Positions 28,463 through 37,770 of a stretch of 64,000 nt of DNA are shown piece by piece. This stretch comes from Crocinitomicaceae bacterium. Lineage in GTDB: Bacteria > Bacteroidota > Bacteroidia > Flavobacteriales_D > Crocinitomicaceae. The DNA is taken from contig JAHEIL010000046.1 in NCBI GenBank assembly GCA_024639405.1, positions 50,940-114,939 of the forward strand, written 5' to 3'. Numbering within the stretch: the stretch's first letter is position 1; each line of letters opens with the position of its first letter. The notes under the pieces are model-generated. The model was given only the letters and a program-made list of their open reading frames with translations, was not told where the DNA came from and ran no database searches. The position numbers and the translations under genes were made by a program.

Positions 28463-29215
28463 TTATTTGCTCTTTTTTAATTGCTCTTTGATAAATAACT
28501 CGATTGCACCAGTCATTGATGGTGCATTTGGCATCGGAGCGTGAAGATCTAAGCGCAAATTGTTTTTCACAACTGCATTAGCAGTTGTAGGTCCAAATGC
28601 CGCGATTTTAGTGTCGTTTTGTTTGAAGTCTGGGAAGTTTTTAAACAATGATTCTATACCACCTGGACTGTAAAAAACCAACATATCATAGTAAACATCT
28701 TCCAAATCGGATAAATCTGAAGCAACTGTTCGATACAATACCGCTTTTGTAAATTTAAACTTGAATTCCTCTAAAGTTATTGGAATTTTATCGCGTAAGA
28801 TATCAGTACAAGGCAACAAAAATAGGTCGTTTTTGTGTTTTTTCATTACCTCAACAAGATCCTCTATGGTTTGTTTACCAAAGAAAATTTTGCGTTTTCT
28901 ATATGTGACATATTTTTGAAGGTAGTACGCAACTGCTTCTGAAATACAAAAATATTTCATTGTATCTGGAACTTCAAAACGTGTTTCTTCAGCAATTCTA
29001 AAGAAATGATCTACAGCTGTTTTAGAAGTTAAAATAATTGCATTGTGCTCTGGTATATTCACTTTTTGTTGGCGAAACTCTTGTGCAGGGATTCCTTCAA
29101 CGTGAATAAACGGACGAAAATCAATTTTTAATTTGAATTTTTCAGCCAAATCAAAATAAGGTGATTTATCGCCTTCAGGTTTTGGCTGAGACACCAGTAT
29201 TGTTTTTATTGCCAA
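28463..29215 (-). CDS. hemD: Uroporphyrinogen-III synthase
   Basis: Cyclises hydroxymethylbilane to uroporphyrinogen III in tetrapyrrole and heme synthesis, in the cytoplasm. The 250-residue protein has the weakly conserved HemD bilobal fold: NAIILTSKTAVDHFF in the first lobe, CISEAVAYYLQKY at the hinge, and VFYSPGGIESLFKNF with KIAAFGPTTANAVVKNNL in the second lobe. Sequence conservation in this family is low, but the VFYSPxG and GPTTA motifs are diagnostic. It follows the DUF4271 gene by 42 bases, a pairing frequent in Bacteroidota. Confidence 0.88.
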   Translation of the reverse strand: MAIKTILVSQPKPEGDKSPYFDLAEKFKLKIDFRPFIHVEGIPAQEFRQQKVNIPEHNAIILTSKTAVDHFFRIAEETRFEVPDTMKYFCISEAVAYYLQKYVTYRKRKIFFGKQTIEDLVEVMKKHKNDLFLLPCTDILRDKIPITLEEFKFKFTKAVLYRTVASDLSDLEDVYYDMLVFYSPGGIESLFKNFPDFKQNDTKIAAFGPTTANAVVKNNLRLDLHAPMPNAPSMTGAIELFIKEQLKKSK

Positions 29216-29257
29216 CTTTTCAATAATTACTTACAAAATCCTTACTAACTCAATATT

Positions 29258-29944
29258 TTAACCCCAAAAAAAATAGCTTAAAACCATCAAGGGCAAAATT
29301 TCGAGCGTGCAAAAATACAAAATAATATAATACAACGAAACGCCATTGTTTAAAATTATATACATCCCTTTAATGGTACGAATCAGTAATTTAAGAAACA
29401 TGATCCCAACAGATAATTTAAAAAACAAAGTCCCATATTGAGGATTTAAGGTCCAGAATAATGCAATTAAAAACAAAACTAATCCAGTAATTTGATTGGT
29501 AGTGACAGTTACTAATAAAACACTTTTAATTCGTTTAAATTCTCCTGTTAATGTTCCAATAATTATAATTCCGACCATTTCATATATTAGTAATGCTATT
29601 GGAACACTACTAGCAATAAGTAACGTTTTTGTTAGATCTAATTGATAAATATTTTTTAATGCTAGAAAAAACAACACAAAAATCACAGAATAATAATTAA
29701 TGAGCAATGCAATCGATGCCAAGGAACCTGTTCGCATATTTTCTCTTAAATATTGTTCGATTGTAGCACCTTTTGTCGTTACTTCGAGTAATATTCTAAA
29801 AGTTTTTGAATTACTCAATTTAGCTAATGCAATTAATAAGATAGAAACAATTATAAATAACAATACATACAAAGTATAATTTTCAGCTCTCAACTGCAAT
29901 GCTGAAGGAATCATATTGTTCGTATGTTGGCCGATTGAAAACAA
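29258..29944 (-). CDS. DUF4271 domain-containing membrane protein
   Basis: A 228-residue integral membrane protein with about six hydrophobic segments (near 25-45, 85-105, 115-135, 140-165, 172-190 and 200-225). The N-terminal RAENYTLYVLLFIIVSILLIALAK and the LLRTIKGMYIILN segment match the DUF4271 family, which is restricted to Bacteroidota and commonly precedes uroporphyrinogen-III synthase. Function is unknown. The internal methionine at residue 11 is an alternative start. A candidate -7 element TAACTTTG (29984-29977 on the minus strand) lies upstream. Confidence 0.8.
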   Translation of the reverse strand: MFSIGQHTNNMIPSALQLRAENYTLYVLLFIIVSILLIALAKLSNSKTFRILLEVTTKGATIEQYLRENMRTGSLASIALLINYYSVIFVLFFLALKNIYQLDLTKTLLIASSVPIALLIYEMVGIIIIGTLTGEFKRIKSVLLVTVTTNQITGLVLFLIALFWTLNPQYGTLFFKLSVGIMFLKLLIRTIKGMYIILNNGVSLYYIILYFCTLEILPLMVLSYFFWG

Positions 29945-30055
29945 AGTTTGTACTCTAATTGTTAATATTTAAAACACAAAGTTAATAACCTCATCTTAGA
30001 ATTGTATAAAGTCACAAAATATATTTAATTTTACACCCTAAATTTAAAATCAATT

Positions 30056-31261
30056 ATGAGAACGGATTTATATACACATCCTGATTATTTCAACATGGAT
30101 GACCTTTTAACGGACGAACACAAATTGGTAAGAGATGCTGCAAGAGCTTGGGTGAAAAAAGAAGTTTCCCCAATAATTGATGAGCATTACGAAAAAGCAA
30201 CGTTCCCAAATCATTTATTAAGTGGTTTAGGTGAAATTGGTGCTTTTGGACCTTATATACCTGAAGAATATGGAGGGCCAGGATTAGATCAAATTTCTTA
30301 TGGGTTGATTATGCAAGAATTAGAAAGATGTGATTCAGGATTGCGTTCAACCGCTTCTGTTCAGTCTTCTTTAGTAATGTACCCTATCTGGAAATACGGT
30401 TCAGAAGAACAAAAACAAAAATACTTGCCAAAATTAGCAACAGGTGAAATGATGGGTTGTTTTGGATTAACAGAACCAGATCATGGTTCTAATCCTGGAG
30501 GAATGACTACTAATTTCAAAGATGCAGGTGATGGTGAAAACGTTATATTGAATGGTGCTAAAATGTGGATTTCAAATGCACCATTTGCTGATATCGCTGT
30601 AGTTTGGGCAAAAGACGAAACGGGAAGAATTCATGGAATCGTTGTTGAACGTGGAATGGAAGGATTTTCTACACCTGAAATGCATGGTAAATTATCATTG
30701 CGTGCTTCTTCAACGGGTGAATTAATTTTTGTGGATGTTAAAGTTCCTAAATCGCATATTTTACCAGGAAGATCTGGATTAGGCGCGCCTTTGAGTTGTT
30801 TAGATTCTGCTCGTTTTGGAATTGCATGGGGCGCATTGGGTGCTGCAATGGATTGTTACGATCAAGCATTACGCTATTCTAAAGAACGCACACAATTTGG
30901 TGTTCCAATTGGCTCATTTCAATTAATTCAAAAGAAATTAGCTGAAATGATTACTGAAATTACGAAAGCACAATTATTAACCTTGCGTTTAGGACAATTA
31001 CGTAACGAAGGCAAAGCAACGTCTGCACAAATTTCCATGGCAAAACGCAATAATGTTGAAATAGCCTTAAACATTGCGCGTGAAGCACGTCAAATTCATG
31101 GTGGTATGGGTATTACAAGTGAATACTCGATCATGCGACACATGGCGAACTTAGAATCAGTTGTTACCTATGAAGGTACACATGACATTCACTTGTTGAT
31201 TACTGGAATGGATGTTACTGGAATTCCAGCATTCACAAGAGAAATGCCAGATTTAAAATAA
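30056..31261 (+). CDS. Glutaryl-CoA dehydrogenase-like acyl-CoA dehydrogenase
   Basis: FAD-dependent acyl-CoA dehydrogenase of 401 residues. The catalytic base is E373 in YEGTHDIHLLITG, and R97 in GLRSTASVQSSL matches the arginine that binds the distal carboxylate in glutaryl-CoA dehydrogenase. FGLTEPDHGSNPGGM and QIHGGMGITSEY are FAD and acyl-CoA site motifs. The family reaction is oxidative decarboxylation of glutaryl-CoA to crotonyl-CoA in lysine and tryptophan degradation. The gene is monocistronic with its own terminator. With the ALDH7 enzyme at 10.5 kb it suggests lysine catabolism, but the connecting enzymes are not in the window. Confidence 0.9.
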   Translation: MRTDLYTHPDYFNMDDLLTDEHKLVRDAARAWVKKEVSPIIDEHYEKATFPNHLLSGLGEIGAFGPYIPEEYGGPGLDQISYGLIMQELERCDSGLRSTASVQSSLVMYPIWKYGSEEQKQKYLPKLATGEMMGCFGLTEPDHGSNPGGMTTNFKDAGDGENVILNGAKMWISNAPFADIAVVWAKDETGRIHGIVVERGMEGFSTPEMHGKLSLRASSTGELIFVDVKVPKSHILPGRSGLGAPLSCLDSARFGIAWGALGAAMDCYDQALRYSKERTQFGVPIGSFQLIQKKLAEMITEITKAQLLTLRLGQLRNEGKATSAQISMAKRNNVEIALNIAREARQIHGGMGITSEYSIMRHMANLESVVTYEGTHDIHLLITGMDVTGIPAFTREMPDLK

Positions 31262-31283
31262 AAAAATTACACAAAATTATAGG

Positions 31284-31315
31284 AAAGCCATCTGAAAATT
31301 CAGTTGGCTTTTTTT
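31284..31315 (+). terminator. Rho-independent terminator after the glutaryl-CoA dehydrogenase gene
   Basis: AAAGCCA-T-CTGA and TCAG-T-TGGCTTT pair around a short A/T loop, followed by seven T. Confidence 0.85.
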
Positions 31316-31377
31316 ATAATTTATTGGGAAAAATGTAACACATAAAGTTCTAAATTTGATTCTTTAAATTTTAGAAA

Positions 31378-32163
31378 ATGAAAACAAATCATGAAATCGA
31401 TTACTTCATTCACGGTGAAGAAATGCAATTAGTAGAAATTGAATTGGATCCCAATGAAACAGCTGTCGCAGAAGCAGGTTCTTTTATGTACATGGAAAAT
31501 GGGATCCAAATGGAAACAATTTTTGGTGATGGAAGTGACAAATCTGCAGCCGGTGGAATCTTCGGAAAACTAGTTGGAGCAGGTAAACGCTTATTGACGG
31601 GTGAAAGTTTGTTCATGACTGCTTATACTCATACTGGAATTGGCAAAGCTAAAGTTGCTTTTGCTTCTCCATATCCTGGTAAAATTATACCAATTGATTT
31701 GTCGGAATACAATGGTAAAATTATTTGTCAAAAAGATGCGTTTTTATGTGCAGCAAAAGGTGTTTCAGTTGGGATTGAATTTCAACGAAAACTGGGAACA
31801 GGGTTATTTGGTGGCGAAGGTTTCATTATGCAAAAATTAGAGGGCGATGGAATGGCTTTTTGCCATGCTGGAGGTCATATAATGAAACGTACGCTTCAAG
31901 CTGGAGAAAGATTAAGAGTTGATACAGGTTGCATAGTAGCTTATACACAAACCATTAATTACAACATTGAATTTATCGGTGGTATAAAAAATAAATTATT
32001 TGGTGGGGAAGGATTTTTCTATGCAACATTAGATGGTCCGGGAGAAGTTTGGTTACAAACATTACCAATTTCAAGATTAGCATCGCGTATATTATCGTAC
32101 GGTTCTGTTGGTGGACGGAAAGAAGAAGGTGGAATTTTAGGAAGTTTTTTAAATGGTGATTAA
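31378..32163 (+). CDS. TIGR00266 / AIM24 family protein
   Basis: A 261-residue protein of the AIM24 family with the double-stranded beta-helix repeats typical of TIGR00266: EAGSFMYMENGIQMET, GEGFIMQKLEGDGMAFCHAGG, and the ending LPISRLASRIL. Glycine-rich turns GGEGF recur at about 150 and 210. Bacterial members have no defined role; yeast Aim24 acts in mitochondrial membrane organisation. It is an unlinked single gene. A -7-like TAAATTTG at 31351-31358 precedes it. Confidence 0.88.
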   Translation: MKTNHEIDYFIHGEEMQLVEIELDPNETAVAEAGSFMYMENGIQMETIFGDGSDKSAAGGIFGKLVGAGKRLLTGESLFMTAYTHTGIGKAKVAFASPYPGKIIPIDLSEYNGKIICQKDAFLCAAKGVSVGIEFQRKLGTGLFGGEGFIMQKLEGDGMAFCHAGGHIMKRTLQAGERLRVDTGCIVAYTQTINYNIEFIGGIKNKLFGGEGFFYATLDGPGEVWLQTLPISRLASRILSYGSVGGRKEEGGILGSFLNGD

Positions 32164-32229
32164 ATTTAATATCGAAATATTTCATTTGATATGATTTTTC
32201 TTTGTATCTTAATTTAGAAAATCACATCT

Positions 32230-33948
32230 ATGGAAAAAAAATGGTTCGTAAAGCAAGCAATTAATTCAAGTGAGTTGGAAGCGCTTCGTTCATCGTTGAA
32301 AGTCGATCGAATAATTGCTTCCCTCTTACACCAACAAGGCATTAATTCTTTTGAGGAAGCAGAAAATTTCTTTCGCCCAAAACTCAGTGATTTGCACGAT
32401 CCATTCTTAATGAAAAATATGGAAATTGCTGTTGATCGTTTGTCAATAGCAATACAAAACAACGAAAGAATTCTCCTATTTGGAGATTACGATGTTGATG
32501 GAACAACAGCTGTAGCATTACTCTATTCGTATTTGAGTCAACACACTTCAGAACTTGAGTATTACATCCCGGATCGTTATTCTGAAGGATATGGCGTAAG
32601 TTTCAAGGGAATAGACGTTGCAGCAGAAAACAACATTGGATTAATAATTAGTTTAGATTGTGGTATTCGGTCAGTTGACCAAGTCAATTATGCAAAAGAA
32701 AAAGGGATTGATTTCATTGTTTGCGACCACCACAATCCTGGCGAAATCCTTCCCGATTGTATTGTTTTAGATCCAAAGCAAATTGATTGTAATTACCCTT
32801 TCAAAGAATTATCAGGATGTGGAGTTGGCTTTAAATTAATGCAAGGCTTATTGGCAAAAAATAATTGGGACGAAGCACCTCTAATGAATTTATTGGATTT
32901 ATTAGCAGTAAGTATTGGCGCTGATATTGTGGCAGTAACTGGAGAAAATCGAATTTTATGTCACCATGGAATGGCTTTGTTAAATGAGCAGCCACGATCA
33001 GCCTTCAAAGCATTATTGAAATTGGCAAAACGCGATTTTCCTGTAAGTTTATCGGATGTAGTATTCACTATTGCACCGAGAATCAATGCAGCTGGAAGAT
33101 TGCGATCAGGGAAACATGCTGTAGCTTTAATGATAAAAGATGATTTAAATGACATTGAAACAATCGCAGAAGCAATTAATTTAGACAATACAGAACGGAA
33201 AAAAGTAGATCAATCAATGACAACTGAAGCACTTGAAATCATTGCAAATGACATAAATTTTCATCAAAAAAAATCGACAGTTGTTTTCAAAGAAGATTGG
33301 CACAAAGGTGTTGTTGGTATTGTTGCATCACGCTTGATTGAGCACCATTTTCGCCCAACGATTGTATTGACCTCATCCAATGGAAAGGCAACAGGTTCTG
33401 CACGAACTGTGAATGATTTTGATATTCATGCTGCCATAGCATCTTGTAGCCATTTATTGGAGCAATTTGGCGGACATACTCATGCTGCAGGATTAACATT
33501 AAGGCTGGAAAATATGGCGGAATTTCAAGATGCATTTGAAGAATATGTTCAAAAAAACCTAACAATTGAAGACCGCTTACCAACGCAATCAATTGATCTT
33601 GAAATTTCATTAGATGAGCTTTTTGCTGCTCATGAAAACAGAATGAAAATTCCACGATTGAAACGTATACTCGATCAATTTGAACCTTTTGGCCCAGGCA
33701 ATATGAAACCCGTATTTTTAGCAACAAATTGTTATGCAACAGATGTGAAAATTCTTGGAGAAAAGCATTTGAAGCTAGTTGTTACTCAACCAAATTGCGA
33801 TCTACAAATTCCTGCAATCGGATTTAACTGTGCTGACAAAGAAATTTTAGTTGCCAAAGGCTTGGCATTTGATGTTGCATTTACATTAGAATCTAATACG
33901 TGGAAAAACAAAACAACCCTTCAATTGAATATTAAAGATATACAGTAA
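32230..33948 (+). CDS. recJ: Single-stranded-DNA-specific 5'-3' exonuclease RecJ
   Basis: Processive 5'-3' ssDNA exonuclease used in RecF-pathway recombination and mismatch repair. The DHH-superfamily motifs are present: DYDVDGTTA (86-94), DCG (143-145), DHH at 166-168, and in the DHHA1 domain FGGHTHAAG for metal and substrate binding. The C-terminal OB domain (GPGNMKPVFLATNCY, about 490 on) completes the 572-residue protein, the normal length. The start at 32230 gives the canonical opening MEKKWFVKQ. Confidence 0.95.
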   Translation: MEKKWFVKQAINSSELEALRSSLKVDRIIASLLHQQGINSFEEAENFFRPKLSDLHDPFLMKNMEIAVDRLSIAIQNNERILLFGDYDVDGTTAVALLYSYLSQHTSELEYYIPDRYSEGYGVSFKGIDVAAENNIGLIISLDCGIRSVDQVNYAKEKGIDFIVCDHHNPGEILPDCIVLDPKQIDCNYPFKELSGCGVGFKLMQGLLAKNNWDEAPLMNLLDLLAVSIGADIVAVTGENRILCHHGMALLNEQPRSAFKALLKLAKRDFPVSLSDVVFTIAPRINAAGRLRSGKHAVALMIKDDLNDIETIAEAINLDNTERKKVDQSMTTEALEIIANDINFHQKKSTVVFKEDWHKGVVGIVASRLIEHHFRPTIVLTSSNGKATGSARTVNDFDIHAAIASCSHLLEQFGGHTHAAGLTLRLENMAEFQDAFEEYVQKNLTIEDRLPTQSIDLEISLDELFAAHENRMKIPRLKRILDQFEPFGPGNMKPVFLATNCYATDVKILGEKHLKLVVTQPNCDLQIPAIGFNCADKEILVAKGLAFDVAFTLESNTWKNKTTLQLNIKDIQ

Positions 33949-33970
33949 AAAGACTAAATTATTAAATGTC

Positions 33971-33986
33971 TGTTAATTAATTAACA
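33971..33986. repeat. Perfect 16-base AT-rich palindrome downstream of recJ
   Basis: TGTTAATTAATTAACA is its own reverse complement. It is followed by a T-rich stretch and may act as a weak terminator for recJ or as a protein-binding site. AT-rich context makes a chance origin plausible. Confidence 0.35.
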
Positions 33987-34100
33987 ACTTTTATTTTTTT
34001 GAAATTGCTTGAAAATAGTGGTTGTTTAGAGTTTTCAGTAAAAAAATGTTGAAAAAAATGATTGAATTTTTAATTGGTATTAAAAAATAAACTATTTTTA

Positions 34101-34117
34101 AGCGTCAATTTGACACT
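34101..34117. promoter_or_regulatory. Candidate operator of the sugar regulon, upstream of the secreted T9SS protein gene
   Basis: AGCGTCAATTTGACACT contains the perfect inverted repeat GTCAA-T-TTGAC, extended outward by AG/CT with one unpaired base. It lies about 40 bases before the start of the gene at 34157. It is the best of four similar sites; the others flank the Nudix-type regulator gene and the zwf operon. Confidence 0.6.
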
Positions 34118-34156
34118 AAGTTAAACTAAATTATTTACTTTTTAAAAACAATTTTT

Positions 34157-34858
34157 ATGAAAAAAATCTTTACTTTATGTGCAGCATTAATTTTTGGTGC
34201 TACTGCGTTTTCGCAAGTTACAGTTGTATTTGCTGTTGACGTAACTGACTACACTGCCGCTCCAATTGCTGCTAATGGAATCCGTATTGGAGGAAACTTT
34301 GCAGATCATGGTGCTGTAGGAGTTGTAAACTGGTCTCCTTCTGACGCTAGTTGTGCAATGACTGACCAAGGAAACAACATTTGGGCAATAGCTGTTACAT
34401 TTGCTTCTGCAAATGTTGGTGATACTTTATCTTTCAAATTTGTAAACGGTAACTGGGGTACTAACGAAGGTGCTACAGGTTCTTTAATCGCAACTGATGG
34501 ATGTGGTGCTGATGATGGTGGTGGAAACATCAACAGACAATTAGTTATTCCTGCAACAAATTCATTTGTTGGAAAAGTTTGGGAATCATGTGCTGATATT
34601 ACAGGATTTGTAGGTTTAGAAGAAACTGCAATCAACTATTCAGTTGCTCCAAACCCAACTGAAGTTTCAACAAACTTTACATTTGCTGCTGGAACAGAAG
34701 CTACAGTATCTTTATTTGACTTGTCAGGTAAATTAGTTTCTACTACATCAGGAGTTGAAAAAGTTACAGTTGCTACTGAAAACTTAAACTCAGGTTCTTA
34801 CATCTACTCTATCGCTTCAGGTGACAAAGTAGCTACAGGAAAATTAATGAAAAAATAA
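34157..34858 (+). CDS. Small secreted T9SS-sorted protein, possibly starch-binding
   Basis: A 233-residue secreted protein with signal peptide MKKIFTLCAALIFGATAFSQ and a T9SS type A C-terminal domain (VAPNPTEVSTNFTF to KLMKK). The central domain (about 20-150) contains FKFVNGNWGTNEG, a pattern resembling the FxFVxGxWG of starch-binding domains in SusE/SusF-like proteins and in the next amylase. No catalytic residues are seen. Codon choice (AAC, GCT, GGT, TCT) looks like that of a highly expressed gene. The candidate operator upstream and the amylase downstream suggest a role in capturing starch at the surface, but this is inference. Confidence 0.72.
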   Translation: MKKIFTLCAALIFGATAFSQVTVVFAVDVTDYTAAPIAANGIRIGGNFADHGAVGVVNWSPSDASCAMTDQGNNIWAIAVTFASANVGDTLSFKFVNGNWGTNEGATGSLIATDGCGADDGGGNINRQLVIPATNSFVGKVWESCADITGFVGLEETAINYSVAPNPTEVSTNFTFAAGTEATVSLFDLSGKLVSTTSGVEKVTVATENLNSGSYIYSIASGDKVATGKLMKK

Positions 34859-34877
34859 TTTTTCATTTAAAATACGT

Positions 34878-34908
34878 AAAGCCTAGGCATTTGTCTAGGC
34901 TTTTTTTT
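34878..34908 (+). terminator. Rho-independent terminator between the secreted protein and amylase genes
   Basis: GCCTAG and CTAGGC pair around an eight-base loop, preceded by AAA and followed by eight T. It lies 22 bases before the amylase start, so amylase expression depends on read-through or its own promoter. Confidence 0.88.
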
Positions 34909-34930
34909 CACTTTAAAACTAATCTTTCGC

Positions 34931-37693
34931 ATGAAAAAGTTACTTTTTACTTTATTTTTAATTGCAAATTCAGCTCAATTATTCGCTCAAATTCTGAATG
35001 TTTCACCTGCATTTCCAACCAGTACAGATATTGTAACCATAACTTATAAAGCGACAGAAGGAAATGGCGCACTCACTGGCGTTTCGCCTGTTTACATGCA
35101 TGCTGGATTAATTACTTCTGCAAGCACTTCCGCTACAGATTGGAAGTTTGTAAAAGGAGCTTGGGGAACAGCTGATGCAACAGTTTTGATGTCCAATTTG
35201 GGGAACAATTTACACCAAATCACCATTAATTTAGGAACATTTTATGGTTATCCTGTTGGTACAGTGGTTCAAAAATTGGCTTTTGTGTTCAGAAATGCAG
35301 CCGGTACAATTGTAGGTCGAAGTGCAGATGGCAGCGACATTTACTATGATGTCTATCCATCTAATGCTGGTTTACTTGGGAAATTTTTCTCTCCAACATC
35401 CGCTCAATTAGTAAATATTGGCGATCAACTTTCATTGTTAGGTAAAGCAAACCAAAATGCACAATTAAGCATTAAAGACAATGGAACGACAATCGCTTCT
35501 ATCTCAAACAATACTCAATTAACTCACAATTTAACAGTTAATACTCCTGGTCAACATCTCTTAGAATTTATTGTGAATAATGGTTCTCAAACGATCATAG
35601 ATAGTATTAATTACACAGTAAATCCTCCAGTAAATTTTATAAATCCTCCAGCGAATACTAAAAATGGATTAAACTATATCAATGATTCGACTGTGTTAAT
35701 TCGTTTGTTTGCACCACATAAACAGCACGTATATGTTATTGGTGATTTCAATGATTTTACTCCTTCAGTTAATTACCACATGAATCTTTCGTTAGATTCA
35801 ACTACTTGGTGGTTAGAAATTTCAAACCTGAGTCCTAACACACGTTATGGATACCAATTTTTACTGGATAATAATTTAAAAGTTGCAGATCCTTTGAGTT
35901 ATTTAATTGCAGATCCAAACAACGATAATAACATTAACGCTATTACCTATCCAAATCCTTATGCTTATCCATCTGGAAAAACTAATGGATTTATCAGTTT
36001 ATTTGAAACAAATCCTACGAATTTTTCTTGGCAAAATGATAACTACTCGAAACCTGCCAAAACAGAATTAATGATCTATGAATTATTGACACGTGATTTT
36101 GTTGCCAAACATGATTATTTAACCTTAATTGATACCTTAGATTATTTAGATAGTTTGGGTATCAACGCGATTGAATTGATGCCAATTAATGAATTTGAGA
36201 ACAATGAAAGCTGGGGTTACAATCCAAGTTTCCACATGGCTTTAGATAAATATTACGGAACACCCGAACATTTTAAAGCGTTTGTTGATGCTTGTCATGC
36301 ACGAGGTATTGCAGTTATAAATGACATTGCGTTGAACCATGCATTTGGTCAAAATCCTATGGTAAACATGTATTGGGACGCAACAAACAATCGGCCAGCG
36401 GCGAATAGTCCTTGGTTTAACGCTATTTGTCCGCACGAACCATATTGCTGGGGTTACGATTTAAATCACCAAGCTCAAGCAACAAAAGATTACGTTGATC
36501 GCGTCTTGCATTATTGGATCGATGAATTTCATATTGATGGGTATCGACTAGATTACACAAAAGGTTTTGTCAATTCGGCTTCCAACAACAGTACAACACG
36601 AATTAATATTTTAAAACGAATTGCAGATACTTTATGGGCTACAAACCCTGGCACTTATATTATTTTAGAACATTGGGCAGACAATGCGGAGGAAAAAATA
36701 TTAGCTGAATACGGCATGATGCTTTGGGGGAATTTAAATTATGAATACCTACGAGCAATGAAAGGTAATAGCAGTAATTTTTCGAATGGTGTTGCCGTTT
36801 CTCGTTCGTGGACAAAAAATCATTTAGTTACATATATAGAAAGTCATGATGAAGAACGTGGGATGTATGAAGCTTTAACCTATGGAGTTCAAACTAATCC
36901 TGATCATAATGTTCGCTATTTACCTGTTGGACTGCTAAGAGCACAAGCAGCTGCTGTAATTATGCTAACAACACCAGGTCCAAAAATGATTTGGCAATTT
37001 GGTGAATTAGGATATGACAAAAGTATTAATTTAGGTTGTCGCGTTTGTAATAAACCAATTTTATGGAATTACTATTTGGATAACAATCGAAGACAATTGT
37101 ATGATGTGTACAAAGCGACCTTGAAATTACGTACTTCCAATGAAGTATTTAAAAATGGAACTTTTCAATACTCTTTGTCTGGAACTTTGAAAAAAATGAC
37201 GTATTTACATTCCTCTATGAATGTTGTAATCGCAGGAAATTTCTCTGTCCAAAACACAACTTCAACAGTCGCTTTTCCATCAACTGGAACATGGTATGAA
37301 TATTTCACTGGTGATAGTATCACGTTAACACAGACTTCTACATCCTTGACGTTTAAGCCTGCAGAATATCGTATTTACACTTCTGTTAAACAACAAAAAC
37401 CAACAATTATTAATACCGTTGGTTATGAAGAATTATCGGCAAATGCAGTTGATTTCAGAGTTTATCCTGTACCGACATCAGATCAATTAACCATTTCAAT
37501 TCCTTCAGAAAAATTAGATCGATTATCCATTAAAATAATTGCTGTTTCAGGGCAAATAGTACGCGAAATGAACTACAAAAATGTTAGTGATTTTAACGAA
37601 ACAATTGCTGTTTATGGTATCCAAAAAGGAACGTATATCGTATTAATTGAAACTGAAAGAGGCTATTCAAGTAAAGAAATTATAATTGAATAA
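34931..37693 (+). CDS. Secreted multidomain alpha-amylase (GH13) with T9SS sorting domain
   Basis: A 920-residue extracellular glucan hydrolase. The signal peptide is MKKLLFTLFLIANSAQLFAQ. Next come a starch-binding-type domain with FVKGAWGTAD (about 20-140), a beta domain, and a CBM48-like domain (VYVIGDFNDFTP, about 255-340). The GH13 barrel shows all four conserved regions: NDIALNH (about 462), GYRLDY with nucleophile Asp (about 539), ILEHW with acid Glu (about 579) and ESHDEE (about 638). The C-terminal VYPVPTSDQLTI to SSKEIIIE is a T9SS type A sorting domain. It would cut starch or related alpha-glucans at the surface for the inner-membrane transport system nearby. Confidence 0.93.
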   Translation: MKKLLFTLFLIANSAQLFAQILNVSPAFPTSTDIVTITYKATEGNGALTGVSPVYMHAGLITSASTSATDWKFVKGAWGTADATVLMSNLGNNLHQITINLGTFYGYPVGTVVQKLAFVFRNAAGTIVGRSADGSDIYYDVYPSNAGLLGKFFSPTSAQLVNIGDQLSLLGKANQNAQLSIKDNGTTIASISNNTQLTHNLTVNTPGQHLLEFIVNNGSQTIIDSINYTVNPPVNFINPPANTKNGLNYINDSTVLIRLFAPHKQHVYVIGDFNDFTPSVNYHMNLSLDSTTWWLEISNLSPNTRYGYQFLLDNNLKVADPLSYLIADPNNDNNINAITYPNPYAYPSGKTNGFISLFETNPTNFSWQNDNYSKPAKTELMIYELLTRDFVAKHDYLTLIDTLDYLDSLGINAIELMPINEFENNESWGYNPSFHMALDKYYGTPEHFKAFVDACHARGIAVINDIALNHAFGQNPMVNMYWDATNNRPAANSPWFNAICPHEPYCWGYDLNHQAQATKDYVDRVLHYWIDEFHIDGYRLDYTKGFVNSASNNSTTRINILKRIADTLWATNPGTYIILEHWADNAEEKILAEYGMMLWGNLNYEYLRAMKGNSSNFSNGVAVSRSWTKNHLVTYIESHDEERGMYEALTYGVQTNPDHNVRYLPVGLLRAQAAAVIMLTTPGPKMIWQFGELGYDKSINLGCRVCNKPILWNYYLDNNRRQLYDVYKATLKLRTSNEVFKNGTFQYSLSGTLKKMTYLHSSMNVVIAGNFSVQNTTSTVAFPSTGTWYEYFTGDSITLTQTSTSLTFKPAEYRIYTSVKQQKPTIINTVGYEELSANAVDFRVYPVPTSDQLTISIPSEKLDRLSIKIIAVSGQIVREMNYKNVSDFNETIAVYGIQKGTYIVLIETERGYSSKEIIIE

Positions 37694-37713
37694 TTGCTTA
37701 GTGTTACAATGAA

Positions 37714-37749
37714 AAAATGCCCCAAAAAACATTATTTTTGGGGCATTTT
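37714..37749. terminator. Bidirectional rho-independent terminator between amylase and maltose phosphorylase
   Basis: AAATGCCCCAAAAA and TTTTTGGGGCATTT pair around a short loop, with A and T tails on both sides. It separates the convergent amylase and GH65 genes. Confidence 0.92.
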
Positions 37750-37770
37750 CATATAAATTATCTAATCCTC

